This document shows positions 7,236-15,100 of a stretch of 33,432 nucleotides of DNA, piece after piece. The stretch lies in assembly GCA_045579745.1 (NCBI GenBank), contig JAZNMQ010000008.1, positions 1 to 33,432 on the forward strand. The letters run 5' to 3'. Every line of letters starts with the position of its first letter. Position 1 is the first letter of the stretch. Source of the stretch: Flemingiibacterium sp045579745 (lineage in GTDB: Bacteria > Bacillota > Clostridia > Oscillospirales > CAG-272). The translations under genes and the position numbers were made by a program. Under the pieces are notes generated by a model. The model did no database searches. It was not told the DNA's origin and saw only the letters and a program-made list of their open reading frames with translations.

Positions 7236-7811
7236 ATGAAAAGAATTCTTCCGATTTTAATTGCATTCTGCCTGATTTTATGCTCATGCGGCTCGGCGCC
7301 GAAGCTCACAGGCAAGCATATCGCCGACATCGTTATAAAGGACTACGGTACGATCACCGTCGAGCTTGACGGCGATTCCGCTCCGATCACGGTTGGCAAT
7401 TTCGTCGATCTTGCAAAGAAGGGCTACTACGATGGCAAGACCTTTCACCGCATAATCGAGGGCTTTATGATGCAGGGCGGCTCTCCCGACGGAAGCGGGA
7501 AAGGCGGCTCAGGACGAAGCATCAAGGGCGAATTTGCGGCTAACGGCGTTGCAAATCTTCTCTCACACACCCGCGGAGCTATCTCTATGGCAAGAAACTC
7601 AGTCAGCTTGAACAGCGCAAGCGCACAGTTTTTCATCGTTCATCAGGACAGCGCCGACAGTCTTGACGGACAGTATGCGGCATTCGGATATGTAATCGAG
7701 GGAATGGATATCGTTGATAAGATCTGCGAGGAAGCCGATCCGATAGACTATAACGGAACCATCTCAGGTCCGCTTCAGCCGGTTATCGAAACAATCAAAA
7801 TCAGAGAATAA
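7236..7811 (+). CDS. Cyclophilin-type peptidyl-prolyl isomerase, predicted lipoprotein
   Basis: The 191-residue protein begins with a lipoprotein signal: Lys-Arg, a hydrophobic core (ILPILIAFCLIL) and the lipobox-like LCSC with Cys18 as lipidation site (Cys at -2 is unusual). It should be anchored outside the membrane. The remainder is a cyclophilin: FHRIIEGFMMQGG at 70-82 holds Arg72, Phe77 and Gln80 with the same spacing as the cyclophilin A active site, followed by MARN (118-121) and SAQFFI (129-134). The enzyme interconverts cis and trans Xaa-Pro bonds and aids folding of secreted proteins. AAAGGA precedes the ATG. It is monocistronic, with a hairpin behind. Confidence 0.93.
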   Translation: MKRILPILIAFCLILCSCGSAPKLTGKHIADIVIKDYGTITVELDGDSAPITVGNFVDLAKKGYYDGKTFHRIIEGFMMQGGSPDGSGKGGSGRSIKGEFAANGVANLLSHTRGAISMARNSVSLNSASAQFFIVHQDSADSLDGQYAAFGYVIEGMDIVDKICEEADPIDYNGTISGPLQPVIETIKIRE

Positions 7812-7845
7812 ACAATCGGGGAACGCATTTGGCGCACCTTCGATG

Positions 7846-7890
7846 AAGCAGTATTTTACTTCTATCAAGGAGTAAAGTACTGCTTTATCT
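7846..7890 (+). terminator. Hairpin after the cyclophilin gene (probable terminator)
   Basis: AAGCAGTATTTTACT (7846-7860) pairs with AGTAAAGTACTGCTT (7871-7885) over 15 positions with one G-U pair and a 10-base loop. Only a weak T-rich tail follows, so termination may be leaky. Confidence 0.55.
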
Positions 7891-7910
7891 ATTTAACAAC
7901 GAATTGATAA

Positions 7911-7955
7911 TTGTTTTTTCTGAAATCTATGATATACTATAATCACACCGGTGAT
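7911..7955 (+). promoter_or_regulatory. Candidate promoter and operator of the XRE regulator
   Basis: TTGTTT (7911-7916), 16 bases, TATACT (7933-7938). Directly downstream, ATCAC (7942-7946) and GTGAT (7951-7955) form an inverted repeat around ACCG, placed where a self-repressing XRE protein could bind. Confidence 0.4.
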
Positions 7956-7975
7956 AATTTTTTTGGAGGTACAAT

Positions 7976-9082
7976 ATGAACATTAAGATTGGTGCGATTA
8001 TTAAGAAGCTTCGCGTCGAAAATAATATTACGCAAGACACCCTTGCTACAGCAATAGGTGTGACACCTCAAGCTATCTCTCGTTGGGAAGCGGAAGGCGG
8101 TTATCCCGATATTGAACTGCTTCCAATGTTAGCCGATTTTTTCTCTGTCAGTACGGATGAACTTCTTGGATATAGATTATCGGAGAGAGAGCAAGAACTT
8201 TCCAACATCAAGAAGGAGATGGAACGCCTTGCGGAGGTCGGTTCTGTCGAAGAACGGGTGGCTTATGCGAGAAATGCGTTTGCACGTTATCCTAACGATT
8301 ATGAAATTCGTGATAATCTTGCAGTTTGCTTGTCTTTTGTGTGGGACGAAACCCACGATGAGGCTCTTTTTAAGGAGATTGAAGCACTTCTTAAATCGGT
8401 TGCTGACGAATGCAATGATGAAGACACACGCTATAACGCCATCAATACTCTTATTATACTGTATGGAGAAGTCAAACATTGTGATAAGGCAAAAGAATTG
8501 CTGAATCGTCTGACACCAATGAAATATTGCCGCGAGTTTGCACTGTCAAACGGAATTGGAGATGGAAACAATGAGCTGTACAGACAGGACGAAATCGACA
8601 AGCTGACCGATGCGCTGGGACTTGCTATTCGGAACTATACGTTGGATGATGAGCTTCCCAACGATTCTTCCACATGGGATAGAAAAATCGAAATGCTTCA
8701 CATATCCAACCAACTGTATCATATGATCTATGGCGACGATCTGCTTTACCATCACAATAGACTTTCCATGAATTACTGGCTTATCTCTACCTATCAGATG
8801 GCACAAGGCAAAACTGCGGAAGCTCTTGATTCTTTGGAATTGATGTGCAAACATGCAATAGCATACGATCGATCCTATCAGAATGATCACGGCAAGCATT
8901 TCTCATCCTTTTTGGTTGACAAATTAATCTATCCTGAAAAGAGCAAGGAATTTCATGAACTCACCGAACATACAGATTGTTACTATATGTTGGATCGCTT
9001 GCAGCATGGTCGCTATGACTGTATCCGTAAAGATCCTCGTTTCGTTTCCATTGTTGAAAGATTGAATCAATACGCCAAATGA
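7976..9082 (+). CDS. XRE-family helix-turn-helix regulator with large helical C-terminal domain
   Basis: Residues 5-60 form a Cro/CI-type HTH: IIKKLRVENNITQDTLATAI, then VTPQAISRWEAEGGYPDIEL, ending FFSVSTDELLGY. The remaining 300 residues are mostly helical, with paired helices resembling tetratricopeptide repeats (for example AEALDSLELMCKHAIAYDRS near 283-302), a common sensor or peptide-binding layout in Firmicute regulators. GGAGGT lies six bases before the ATG. Codon use is more AT-rich than in the enzymes to the right. No partner gene is evident: the gene is flanked by a hairpin on the left and a terminator on the right. Ligand and targets are unknown. Confidence 0.85.
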   Translation: MNIKIGAIIKKLRVENNITQDTLATAIGVTPQAISRWEAEGGYPDIELLPMLADFFSVSTDELLGYRLSEREQELSNIKKEMERLAEVGSVEERVAYARNAFARYPNDYEIRDNLAVCLSFVWDETHDEALFKEIEALLKSVADECNDEDTRYNAINTLIILYGEVKHCDKAKELLNRLTPMKYCREFALSNGIGDGNNELYRQDEIDKLTDALGLAIRNYTLDDELPNDSSTWDRKIEMLHISNQLYHMIYGDDLLYHHNRLSMNYWLISTYQMAQGKTAEALDSLELMCKHAIAYDRSYQNDHGKHFSSFLVDKLIYPEKSKEFHELTEHTDCYYMLDRLQHGRYDCIRKDPRFVSIVERLNQYAK

Positions 9083-9091
9083 GTTATCCTC

Positions 9092-9117
9092 GCCCCGCCT
9101 CGTGCGGGGCTTTGATT
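9092..9117 (+). terminator. Terminator of the XRE gene
   Basis: GCCCCGC (9092-9098) and GCGGGGC (9104-9110) form a 7-bp GC stem followed by TTTGATTT, ten bases after the stop codon. Confidence 0.75.
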
Positions 9118-9232
9118 TGTGTCTACAAATGCTGAAAATTAACGGAGTATCGAGGCGCACAAAACAAAAGCTACCGACCGACAGTAAATCTTCAAGCTGC
9201 AGAATACTATCCCTTGCATAGCAAGGCGTGTA

Positions 9233-9270
9233 AAAAGGAGCAGTTGCACTAAAGTGCAACTGCTCCTTTT
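9233..9270. terminator. 18-bp near-loopless inverted repeat between convergent genes
   Basis: AAAAGGAGCAGTTGCACT (9233-9250) and its exact complement (9253-9270) are separated by AA only. Runs of A and T at the ends let it terminate in either direction, fitting its place between the XRE gene and fprA. A second small hairpin, CCTTGC-ATA-GCAAGG, lies at 9212-9226, and GGAACG/CGTTCC at 9284-9299. No gene is seen between 9118 and 9328. Confidence 0.7.
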
Positions 9271-9328
9271 GCTTTATGGGCGGAACGTCTTGGCGTTCCC
9301 CTTCTTTTTGTATTTCCGATCCGTACTA

Positions 9329-10483
9329 TTATTTTGCAAGCTCAGCCACGAGCGCATCGATCTGCGCCATGCTCTCATCATTAAGCGCGGCTGTGATCTT
9401 TACGCCTGCCTCGGTAAAGCTGATGTTTGCACAGCCCTCGAGCTCGGCGCGCATATTCTTAGCCGCCATCGGAGCCCAGCTGCCGTTTTCAACAAGAGCT
9501 ACTGTGTGATTTGCAAACGATCTCTCACAAAGCTCGGCTATAAACTCGCGCATTGGCGGGAAAATTCCGCCGTTGTAGGTCGTTGTGGCGAGAACGAGCT
9601 TGTCAAAGCGGAACGCATCTGCGATAGCCTTGTGCTTATCACAGCGTGCAAGGTCGTAAACGGCAACCTTTTCGCATCCTGCCTCGCGAAGCTTTCTCTC
9701 AAGCTCGGCTACAGCCGCTTTCGTATGACCGTAAACCGATGTGTATGCAATAACAATACCCTTTTCCTCGGGCTCGTAGCTCGACCATTTATCGTAAAGA
9801 GAGATATAGTGACCGAGATCCCCCGTGAGCACGGGTCCGTGCAGCGGGCAGATCATCTTCAGATCGAGCGCTGCCGCCTTTTTAAGGAGCGCCTGCACAG
9901 GCTTTCCGTATTTGCCAACGATGCCGAAATAATAGCGGCGCGCCTCATCCTCCCAAGGCTCGTCTGCATCAAGCGCACCGAATTTTCCAAATCCGTCCGC
10001 CGAAAAGAGCACCTTGTCCGCGCTGTCGTAAGCGACGATAACCTCAGGCCAGTGCACCATAGGAGCGCCAACGAATGTGAGCGTGTGTGCTCCGAGCGAG
10101 AGCTCTCCGCCCTCTCCGACAACAATCTGTCTGTCCTTAAAATCCGTTCCGAAATATGCCTTCATCATCGCAAAAGCCTTAGCGGACGAAACGATCTTCG
10201 CCTCGGGATAGACATTTGCAAAATTAAGAATATTTGCGGAATGGTCGGGCTCCATGTGAAGCACAACGAGATAGCTCGGCTTTCTGTCGCCAAGAGCCGC
10301 GCGAATGTTTTCAAGCCACTCGTCGCCAAATCCCTCGCCAACTGTATCCATGATCGCGATCTCCTTGTCAACGATCACCCACGAGTTGTACGAAACGCCG
10401 CTTGGAACCTTGAATTGACCCTCAAAAAGGTCGATTTCGCGGTCGTTTACGCCGATGTATTTGATGTCATTTGTTACAAACAT
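9329..10483 (-). CDS. fprA: FprA-family flavo-diiron protein (A-type flavoprotein)
   Basis: The 384-residue protein has the two-domain layout of flavo-diiron oxidoreductases. The N-terminal metallo-beta-lactamase-like domain keeps all iron ligands: His76, Glu78, Asp80 and His81 in HMEPDH, then His144 (PMVHWPEV), Asp163 (SADGFG) and His215 (CPLHGPV). From about residue 242 a flavodoxin domain follows, with the FMN phosphate loop TSVYGHT at 248-254. These cytosolic enzymes reduce O2 to water or NO to N2O and protect anaerobes; electrons come from a rubredoxin or NADH:rubredoxin reductase not seen here. The ATG is preceded by AAGGAG, within the 15-base gap after the RpiB-type gene, so the two form an operon. 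Confidence 0.95.
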   Translation of the reverse strand: MFVTNDIKYIGVNDREIDLFEGQFKVPSGVSYNSWVIVDKEIAIMDTVGEGFGDEWLENIRAALGDRKPSYLVVLHMEPDHSANILNFANVYPEAKIVSSAKAFAMMKAYFGTDFKDRQIVVGEGGELSLGAHTLTFVGAPMVHWPEVIVAYDSADKVLFSADGFGKFGALDADEPWEDEARRYYFGIVGKYGKPVQALLKKAAALDLKMICPLHGPVLTGDLGHYISLYDKWSSYEPEEKGIVIAYTSVYGHTKAAVAELERKLREAGCEKVAVYDLARCDKHKAIADAFRFDKLVLATTTYNGGIFPPMREFIAELCERSFANHTVALVENGSWAPMAAKNMRAELEGCANISFTEAGVKITAALNDESMAQIDALVAELAK

Positions 10484-10498
10484 TTTTTGCTCCTTAAT

Positions 10499-10987
10499 TT
10501 AATTCTTCGAGAGGTCGTGCTCCCATTTTCCGCCCGTGCTGAGGGCATTTTCAGCTTCGGCAATAAGTCCGAGCGAGATATCGTGTCTGCCACCCTCATA
10601 CTCGGAGAAAAGCCACTGTTCGAGGATCGCGAGAGCCTCGGTAACACCCGTGATCTTTCCGCCAAGGCAGAGAATGTTCGAGTCGTTATGCGCTCTTGTC
10701 AGATGTCCGACAGTAGGCGTTGCGCAAAGCGATGCGCGAACGTTCTTATAGCGGTTGGCAATGATGCTCATTCCGACGCCCGTTGAGCAGATGAGTATTC
10801 CGCGTCTGATTTTCCCCTCGGAAACCGCCGATGCAACCATGTCCGCATAATACGGATATCTCACAATATCCTCGGAATCACAGCCGCAGTCCTTGTATGC
10901 AATCCCCTTTTCGTCGAGATACTTCATAATCTCAAGCTTCAGCCTATAGCCGCCGTGGTCGTTGCCGATGTAAATGATGTCTTCCAT
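10499..10987 (-). CDS. rpiB: RpiB/LacAB-family sugar-phosphate isomerase
   Basis: The 162-residue protein matches the RpiB family: IGNDHGG (Asp10, His11) for substrate phosphate and ring opening, ILICSTGVGMSIIANR with Cys67 in the place of the catalytic base, and RAHNDSNILCLGG with His100. RpiB interconverts ribulose 5-phosphate and ribose 5-phosphate; LacAB-type members act on galactose 6-phosphate or allose 6-phosphate, and sequence alone does not separate them here. The C-terminus is slightly longer than in the shortest RpiB proteins. No strong ribosome site is visible before the ATG: an imperfect GACCTG/CAGGTC hairpin lies in its leader. It is followed by fprA and preceded by an ADP-ribosylglycohydrolase gene. 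Confidence 0.88.
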   Translation of the reverse strand: MEDIIYIGNDHGGYRLKLEIMKYLDEKGIAYKDCGCDSEDIVRYPYYADMVASAVSEGKIRRGILICSTGVGMSIIANRYKNVRASLCATPTVGHLTRAHNDSNILCLGGKITGVTEALAILEQWLFSEYEGGRHDISLGLIAEAENALSTGGKWEHDLSKN

Positions 10988-11041
10988 AATTTCATACGAC
11001 CTGCAATGACAGGTCTGCCTTTCTAAATAAATTCCAACGCG

Positions 11042-11050
11042 ATTATAACA
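11042..11050 (-). promoter_or_regulatory. Possible extended -10 promoter for rpiB-fprA
   Basis: On the minus strand TGTTATAAT (11050-11042) matches the extended -10 form TGnTATAAT, within the 73-base gap before rpiB. No good -35 box is present, so it is at most an internal promoter. Confidence 0.35.
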
Positions 11051-11060
11051 GCAAAACCGA

Positions 11061-12056
11061 TCAGTTTTCTACTGTCATCTCGTCGATCATTCTGCAAAGA
11101 GCTCTCTCATTTTCAACACGCTTCATAACCACATCATAAAGCGAATCCGCGAGCGGTCTTTGGTCGTTGTTCTTCTGAAGCTTTTCAAACCATTCGGGCT
11201 TGATGGCTTCAACGCCTGCGAATGCGCCTGCAAGCGCGCCTGCCATTGTTGCAATGGTATCGGCGTCACGTCCGAAGTTTACAGCATAGATGATCGTCTT
11301 TTCGGGATCGCCCTTGCCGAAATAGAACATAGCAAGCGCAACCGGAACGGTTTCTCTCGAATCGCAGGTTTCCTTCATGCGCTTTCCTGCGTAGAACCAT
11401 TCTCTGAATTTTTTGTAGTCGCCGCACTCCTTGGCATAGTCGAGAATCTCGATGATTCTGTTCTTCATAACCTCGGAGCTCTTAGGATGGATGTACTTGT
11501 AAGCCGCCTCAACAACGCTCTCGACAGTTGCACCAACTCCCATAGCCTCAGCTACAGCCGCCGCCATCGAGCATGCCGCGTCACGGCAGAAGGTCGTTTC
11601 ACCTGCGTGGATAAGTCCTGCAACGTCGTAGGTTTCTCCTGCAGCTCTTCTCGGGTTGCCTGCATTGATAATGCCCATAGGGGATATCGACATAGCGGAG
11701 CTGCTGCTCTGCATGTTGCCCATTCCTGCATAGGTCGGAGCTACGACATCGGATGTGATCTTCGCAAGCATATTTCTGACGGGAATGTAGAAAAGTCTTT
11801 CATATTGACCTCTGAGTTTTAGGAACGAAGCCGCGAACTCGTCGGCGGTAACATAACCGTCGTTGTTTACGATTGCGTCGATAAGGATCATCTTGATAGC
11901 CGAATCGTCAGTTCCCGCGCCCTCGAAATCGTTGACGACACCGTATTTCTCTTCGATCATCTGATAGGTGAAGTTTTCAACGGGTGCACCCATTGCATCA
12001 CCGATGATTCCGCCTGCAAGGCATCCGATAATTTTTGAGTAGAGTACGTTTTTCAT
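11061..12056 (-). CDS. ADP-ribosylglycohydrolase family protein (DraG-like)
   Basis: I start at ATG 12056 (MKNVLYSKIIGCLAGGIIGD), eight bases after AAGGA; the open frame extends further upstream but has no family signal there. The 331-residue protein carries the family's two magnesium-site clusters: GTDDSAIKM at 48-56 and NFGRDADTIATMAGALAGA at 260-278. Such enzymes remove ADP-ribose from proteins, nucleic acids or small molecules; others hydrolyse related N- or O-ribosides. The adjacent sugar-phosphate isomerase and transporter suggest that it feeds a nucleoside or riboside breakdown route, an inference from context. It lies 64 bases after the AEC transporter gene. Confidence 0.88.
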   Translation of the reverse strand: MKNVLYSKIIGCLAGGIIGDAMGAPVENFTYQMIEEKYGVVNDFEGAGTDDSAIKMILIDAIVNNDGYVTADEFAASFLKLRGQYERLFYIPVRNMLAKITSDVVAPTYAGMGNMQSSSSAMSISPMGIINAGNPRRAAGETYDVAGLIHAGETTFCRDAACSMAAAVAEAMGVGATVESVVEAAYKYIHPKSSEVMKNRIIEILDYAKECGDYKKFREWFYAGKRMKETCDSRETVPVALAMFYFGKGDPEKTIIYAVNFGRDADTIATMAGALAGAFAGVEAIKPEWFEKLQKNNDQRPLADSLYDVVMKRVENERALCRMIDEMTVEN

Positions 12057-12120
12057 AAAAGCATCCTTTCTGCCGAATTCCGGCAAATAAATTTTATAAT
12101 TCAGGCAAATGCCCCACGCC

Positions 12121-13056
12121 TCATCCGAGCCCTGAAATAAACTGAACGAGCGGCATTGTTGCAACCGAAAGAAGGGTCGAAAGTGCAACGCCCTTAACGG
12201 TCGTTTCCTTATCGCCGTCGTATTGCTCGGCGAGCATGCTCGCCATGCTCGCAACGGGAGTCGCCAGCATGACCATACAAACACCGAGAATGACCGTGTT
12301 ATCAATAAAAATCCGTATCAGGAGCATTCCTGCAAGCGGAACTGCAACAAGTCTGATAATGCAGAACAAAAGCAGCTTTACATCTGAAAAGAGCTTCTTA
12401 ATATCAATGGCGGCAAGCGACACGCCAATGATCATCATGCTGACGGGTGCAGTAATCGAACCGAGCATGCTGACAGTCTTTGATATAAACGAGGGAACGG
12501 GCATTCCCGTCAAATAGATCACAAGCGAAACGGCGCACGCGATAACACCCACGTTCAATATGCGCTTTGGGTCGATCCTTGCGCTATTCTGCTTTTCGCC
12601 CTCGTCATCACCGCACATCTTCATGACCGTAATTCCGTATGTATAGATCAGAATATTGAAAAATATAGGAAACATCGTGGCATAAAGGATTGCCGAGTTA
12701 CCGTAGACCGAGGAAATAAGGGGATATCCCATGAAAACTATATTGGAAAAAACCGTCATTACCTGGTATGCACCGCGGCTTTTTTTGTCGACCCTGAGGA
12801 CGATCGGAATGACGATCGCCAAAAGAATCAGCACCGCATAGATAACCACGGCAAGAATTGTCATAGTAATAAGCTCCCCGCCCTTTTTAGCCTCATCGGT
12901 CATTCCGCTTGACAGAATCAGCGCGGGATTTGCGATAAAGATAACGATTGACGAGAGCTTTTTGCTGACCTCATCCGTGATGATATCCTTTTTTGCGCAA
13001 AGGAATCCGACACCCATGATGAGAAACAGCGCGATCATTTGTTCAAATAGCAGCAT
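12121..13056 (-). CDS. AEC-family membrane transporter (auxin efflux carrier-like)
   Basis: Start chosen at ATG 13056, eight bases after GGAG; 20 more codons are open upstream but overlap the -10 box region. The 311-residue product is strongly hydrophobic with about ten membrane segments arranged in two halves: MIALFLIMGVGFLCAKKDII, IVIFIANPALILSSGM, FSNIVFMGYPLISSVYG, then a cytoplasmic acidic loop (GDDEGEKQNS) and a second set including SITAPVSMMIIGVSLA and MLATPVASMASMLAEQY. These proline-glycine motifs are typical of the AEC (Mem_trans) family, carriers of organic acids such as malate. The substrate cannot be read from sequence. It is the first gene of the minus-strand operon. Confidence 0.9.
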   Translation of the reverse strand: MLLFEQMIALFLIMGVGFLCAKKDIITDEVSKKLSSIVIFIANPALILSSGMTDEAKKGGELITMTILAVVIYAVLILLAIVIPIVLRVDKKSRGAYQVMTVFSNIVFMGYPLISSVYGNSAILYATMFPIFFNILIYTYGITVMKMCGDDEGEKQNSARIDPKRILNVGVIACAVSLVIYLTGMPVPSFISKTVSMLGSITAPVSMMIIGVSLAAIDIKKLFSDVKLLLFCIIRLVAVPLAGMLLIRIFIDNTVILGVCMVMLATPVASMASMLAEQYDGDKETTVKGVALSTLLSVATMPLVQFISGLG

Positions 13057-13087
13057 TAAAATCTCCGAAATAAAAACATCCACAGAT

Positions 13088-13116
13088 ATTATATCATTAC
13101 AGTTTAAAAATAACAA
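13088..13116 (-). promoter_or_regulatory. Promoter of the AEC-DraG-rpiB-fprA operon
   Basis: On the minus strand TTGTTA (13116-13111), 17 bases and TATAAT (13093-13088). The divergent spacer also contains a perfect palindrome, CTTTATTT-AAAA-AAATAAAG (13120-13139), just upstream. Confidence 0.75.
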
Positions 13117-13234
13117 TAGCTTTATTTAAAAAAATAAAGATATTTTTTGCAACCTTTTTATTTAAAACCGTACTTAATAGTGAGGGTAAAATTATACAAT
13201 TTTTCACCAAATTCAGCTCGAAAGGATGACTAAA

Positions 13235-15079
13235 ATGCAAAAGCTACTTGAAAGCTCTGCCCTTTTGGTAGAATTTAATACGCAGACAAGCGAGCTTGTT
13301 ATTACAGACAAGCGAATCGGAAAGATCTGGAGTCAGGCTCCGTTCCCCTCGAATTATAAGCTCGGCTCAATGAGCTCTGACGGAACCACGCTCAAAATGG
13401 AGCTTGAGGGCGATATTGCCTTTACGATGACGGTCGAGCTTGAAAACGAGTGCGAGCTTCTCTATACCATAACCGCTGACAGCGAGGCTGAAATCAGCGA
13501 GATCGCGTTTCCGCCTGCAATCGAAGCTCCCGACAGCAAGCACTATGTGCTTCAGACTGATTCTGAGGGCTTCCTGCTTCCCGTTGACGACTGCGGCTAT
13601 CCGCTTGAACAGCAGCCGATCTTCCGCTGCTCGGGCGGCCCCGGAATGGCTTGGATAGGCATGGTTGACGATGCACTCGAAGCTGGCTTTATGAATATAT
13701 TTGAAACTCCGTTCGATGCCGATTTAAAAATGCAAAAGCTTAACGATAAAATCTGCTTCCAGATCGTTTGGCTCGCTTCCCTTGGAAAATTCGCTTACGA
13801 AAGAAAAATGCGCACCGTATTTTTCGACAAGGGCGGCTATGTCGCGCAGTGCAAGCGCTATCGCCCGTATGCGTGGGAGAAGAACGGCGTTAAAACCCTT
13901 AGCGAGCGCCAAAAGCGTTTCCCCGCTATTGACAAGATGGCAGGCGCAGTTCATATCTACATCTGGAACGACGCACGCACGAAGGAATTCGTTGAGGAGC
14001 TGAAGTCCTGCGGCATCGACAAGGCGATGATCATCTGGAATCCGAACCACACCCCATATCCTGAGCAGGATTTCACTCCCGCTATAAAGGATGCAGGATA
14101 CTGCACAGGCGGTTATCAGCTTTTCACCGACATTCATCCGCATTCCGAAAAGCGCGAGCAGAGCTTTAAGGTTCGCTCTCACGCGCTCACAAAGTTCAAC
14201 CGTTCGTTTGAATATCTCACCGCAAAGCAAAAGGACGGCAATACCTATGTAAATCAGTTCGGCACATTCGTCTGCCCTCTTGCAGTCAAGCCCGAGCTTT
14301 TCGAGCGCCTTGACAGATTCCATGGCGAATATCCCGAGGAAACATATTTCTGCGACGTTTATCAGGCTAACGGCTTGTGGGAATGCTACGACGAGCGTCA
14401 TCCGCTGTCACGCGAGGATTGGGCTAACAATCTGATGGAAAACCTGACTCTCATCGAGGACCGCTACAATGTATTCATCGGCGGCGAATTCGGCGCTGAC
14501 TATGGTGCGGCTCACGGTTTATACGCTCACGGCATGATGACGCTTCAGCGCACCTGGTTTGACAGCATCACCACTATTCCCGGAAGCATTTACTACCTCG
14601 GAGGCTGGTCGCCCAACTACGCGCCCGAGATCGTCACAGGCTCGCGTACGGCTCCCGAGATCTACCACAAATACAGCATAAACGCTTATACACGCATACC
14701 TCTGTATGAGCTCGTTTATCACGATGCGGTAGTTACCTCATGGCGTTGGGAGGACGGAAACCACCACTGCCCTGAGATCTGGTGGAAGAAGGACCTTTAC
14801 AATGTGCTCTACGGCAACTCTCCGCTTTGGTCAATCGACAAGCACCGCTTTGAAGCGTTTAAAACTACATTTATCGAAAGCTACAAAAATGTTCTCCCGT
14901 GGGTCAACAAGGTTTGCTATGACGAGATGGTAAGCCATCGCTTTATCACCGAGGACCACCTCGTTCAGGAAAGCGTATTCTCATCGGGCAGAAGCGTTAT
15001 CGTAAACTTCGGTGACAACGATTATACCCACGAGGGTGTTACAATAAAGCGCCGCGGATATATAACCCTCGGCGACTAA
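13235..15079 (+). CDS. Putative glycoside hydrolase, GH101/GH129-like
   Basis: A 614-residue protein starting at ATG 13235 (AAAGGA eight bases upstream; an earlier ATG at 13226 overlaps that site). The N-terminal 220 residues read as a beta-sandwich, then a barrel begins (AVHIYIWND at 238). Likely catalytic strands are EETYFCDVYQANGL with Asp374 and FIGGEFGADYG with Glu418; this pairing, and WNPNHTPYP before it, resembles alpha-N-acetylgalactosaminidases of families GH101 and GH129, which use an Asp nucleophile and a Glu acid/base. No signal peptide is present. A GH1 beta-glucosidase gene follows after 21 bases, so both probably process the same imported glycan. Family assignment is tentative; an uncharacterised glycosidase family is equally possible. 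Confidence 0.6.
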   Translation: MQKLLESSALLVEFNTQTSELVITDKRIGKIWSQAPFPSNYKLGSMSSDGTTLKMELEGDIAFTMTVELENECELLYTITADSEAEISEIAFPPAIEAPDSKHYVLQTDSEGFLLPVDDCGYPLEQQPIFRCSGGPGMAWIGMVDDALEAGFMNIFETPFDADLKMQKLNDKICFQIVWLASLGKFAYERKMRTVFFDKGGYVAQCKRYRPYAWEKNGVKTLSERQKRFPAIDKMAGAVHIYIWNDARTKEFVEELKSCGIDKAMIIWNPNHTPYPEQDFTPAIKDAGYCTGGYQLFTDIHPHSEKREQSFKVRSHALTKFNRSFEYLTAKQKDGNTYVNQFGTFVCPLAVKPELFERLDRFHGEYPEETYFCDVYQANGLWECYDERHPLSREDWANNLMENLTLIEDRYNVFIGGEFGADYGAAHGLYAHGMMTLQRTWFDSITTIPGSIYYLGGWSPNYAPEIVTGSRTAPEIYHKYSINAYTRIPLYELVYHDAVVTSWRWEDGNHHCPEIWWKKDLYNVLYGNSPLWSIDKHRFEAFKTTFIESYKNVLPWVNKVCYDEMVSHRFITEDHLVQESVFSSGRSVIVNFGDNDYTHEGVTIKRRGYITLGD

Positions 15080-15100
15080 TAAGAAAAGGAGCTGTTTATT

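Noticed and set aside
9254..10786. A 510-codon open frame on the plus strand opposite fprA and rpiB
   Set aside because: It is antisense to two genes with complete catalytic motifs, has no ribosome site and reads as Cys/Arg/Leu-rich text with no family pattern; it arises from codon bias of the minus-strand genes.
12057..12305. 83-residue N-terminal extension of the ADP-ribosylglycohydrolase
   Set aside because: The extension overlaps the end of the AEC gene, lacks family similarity, and ATG 12056 has a good ribosome site.
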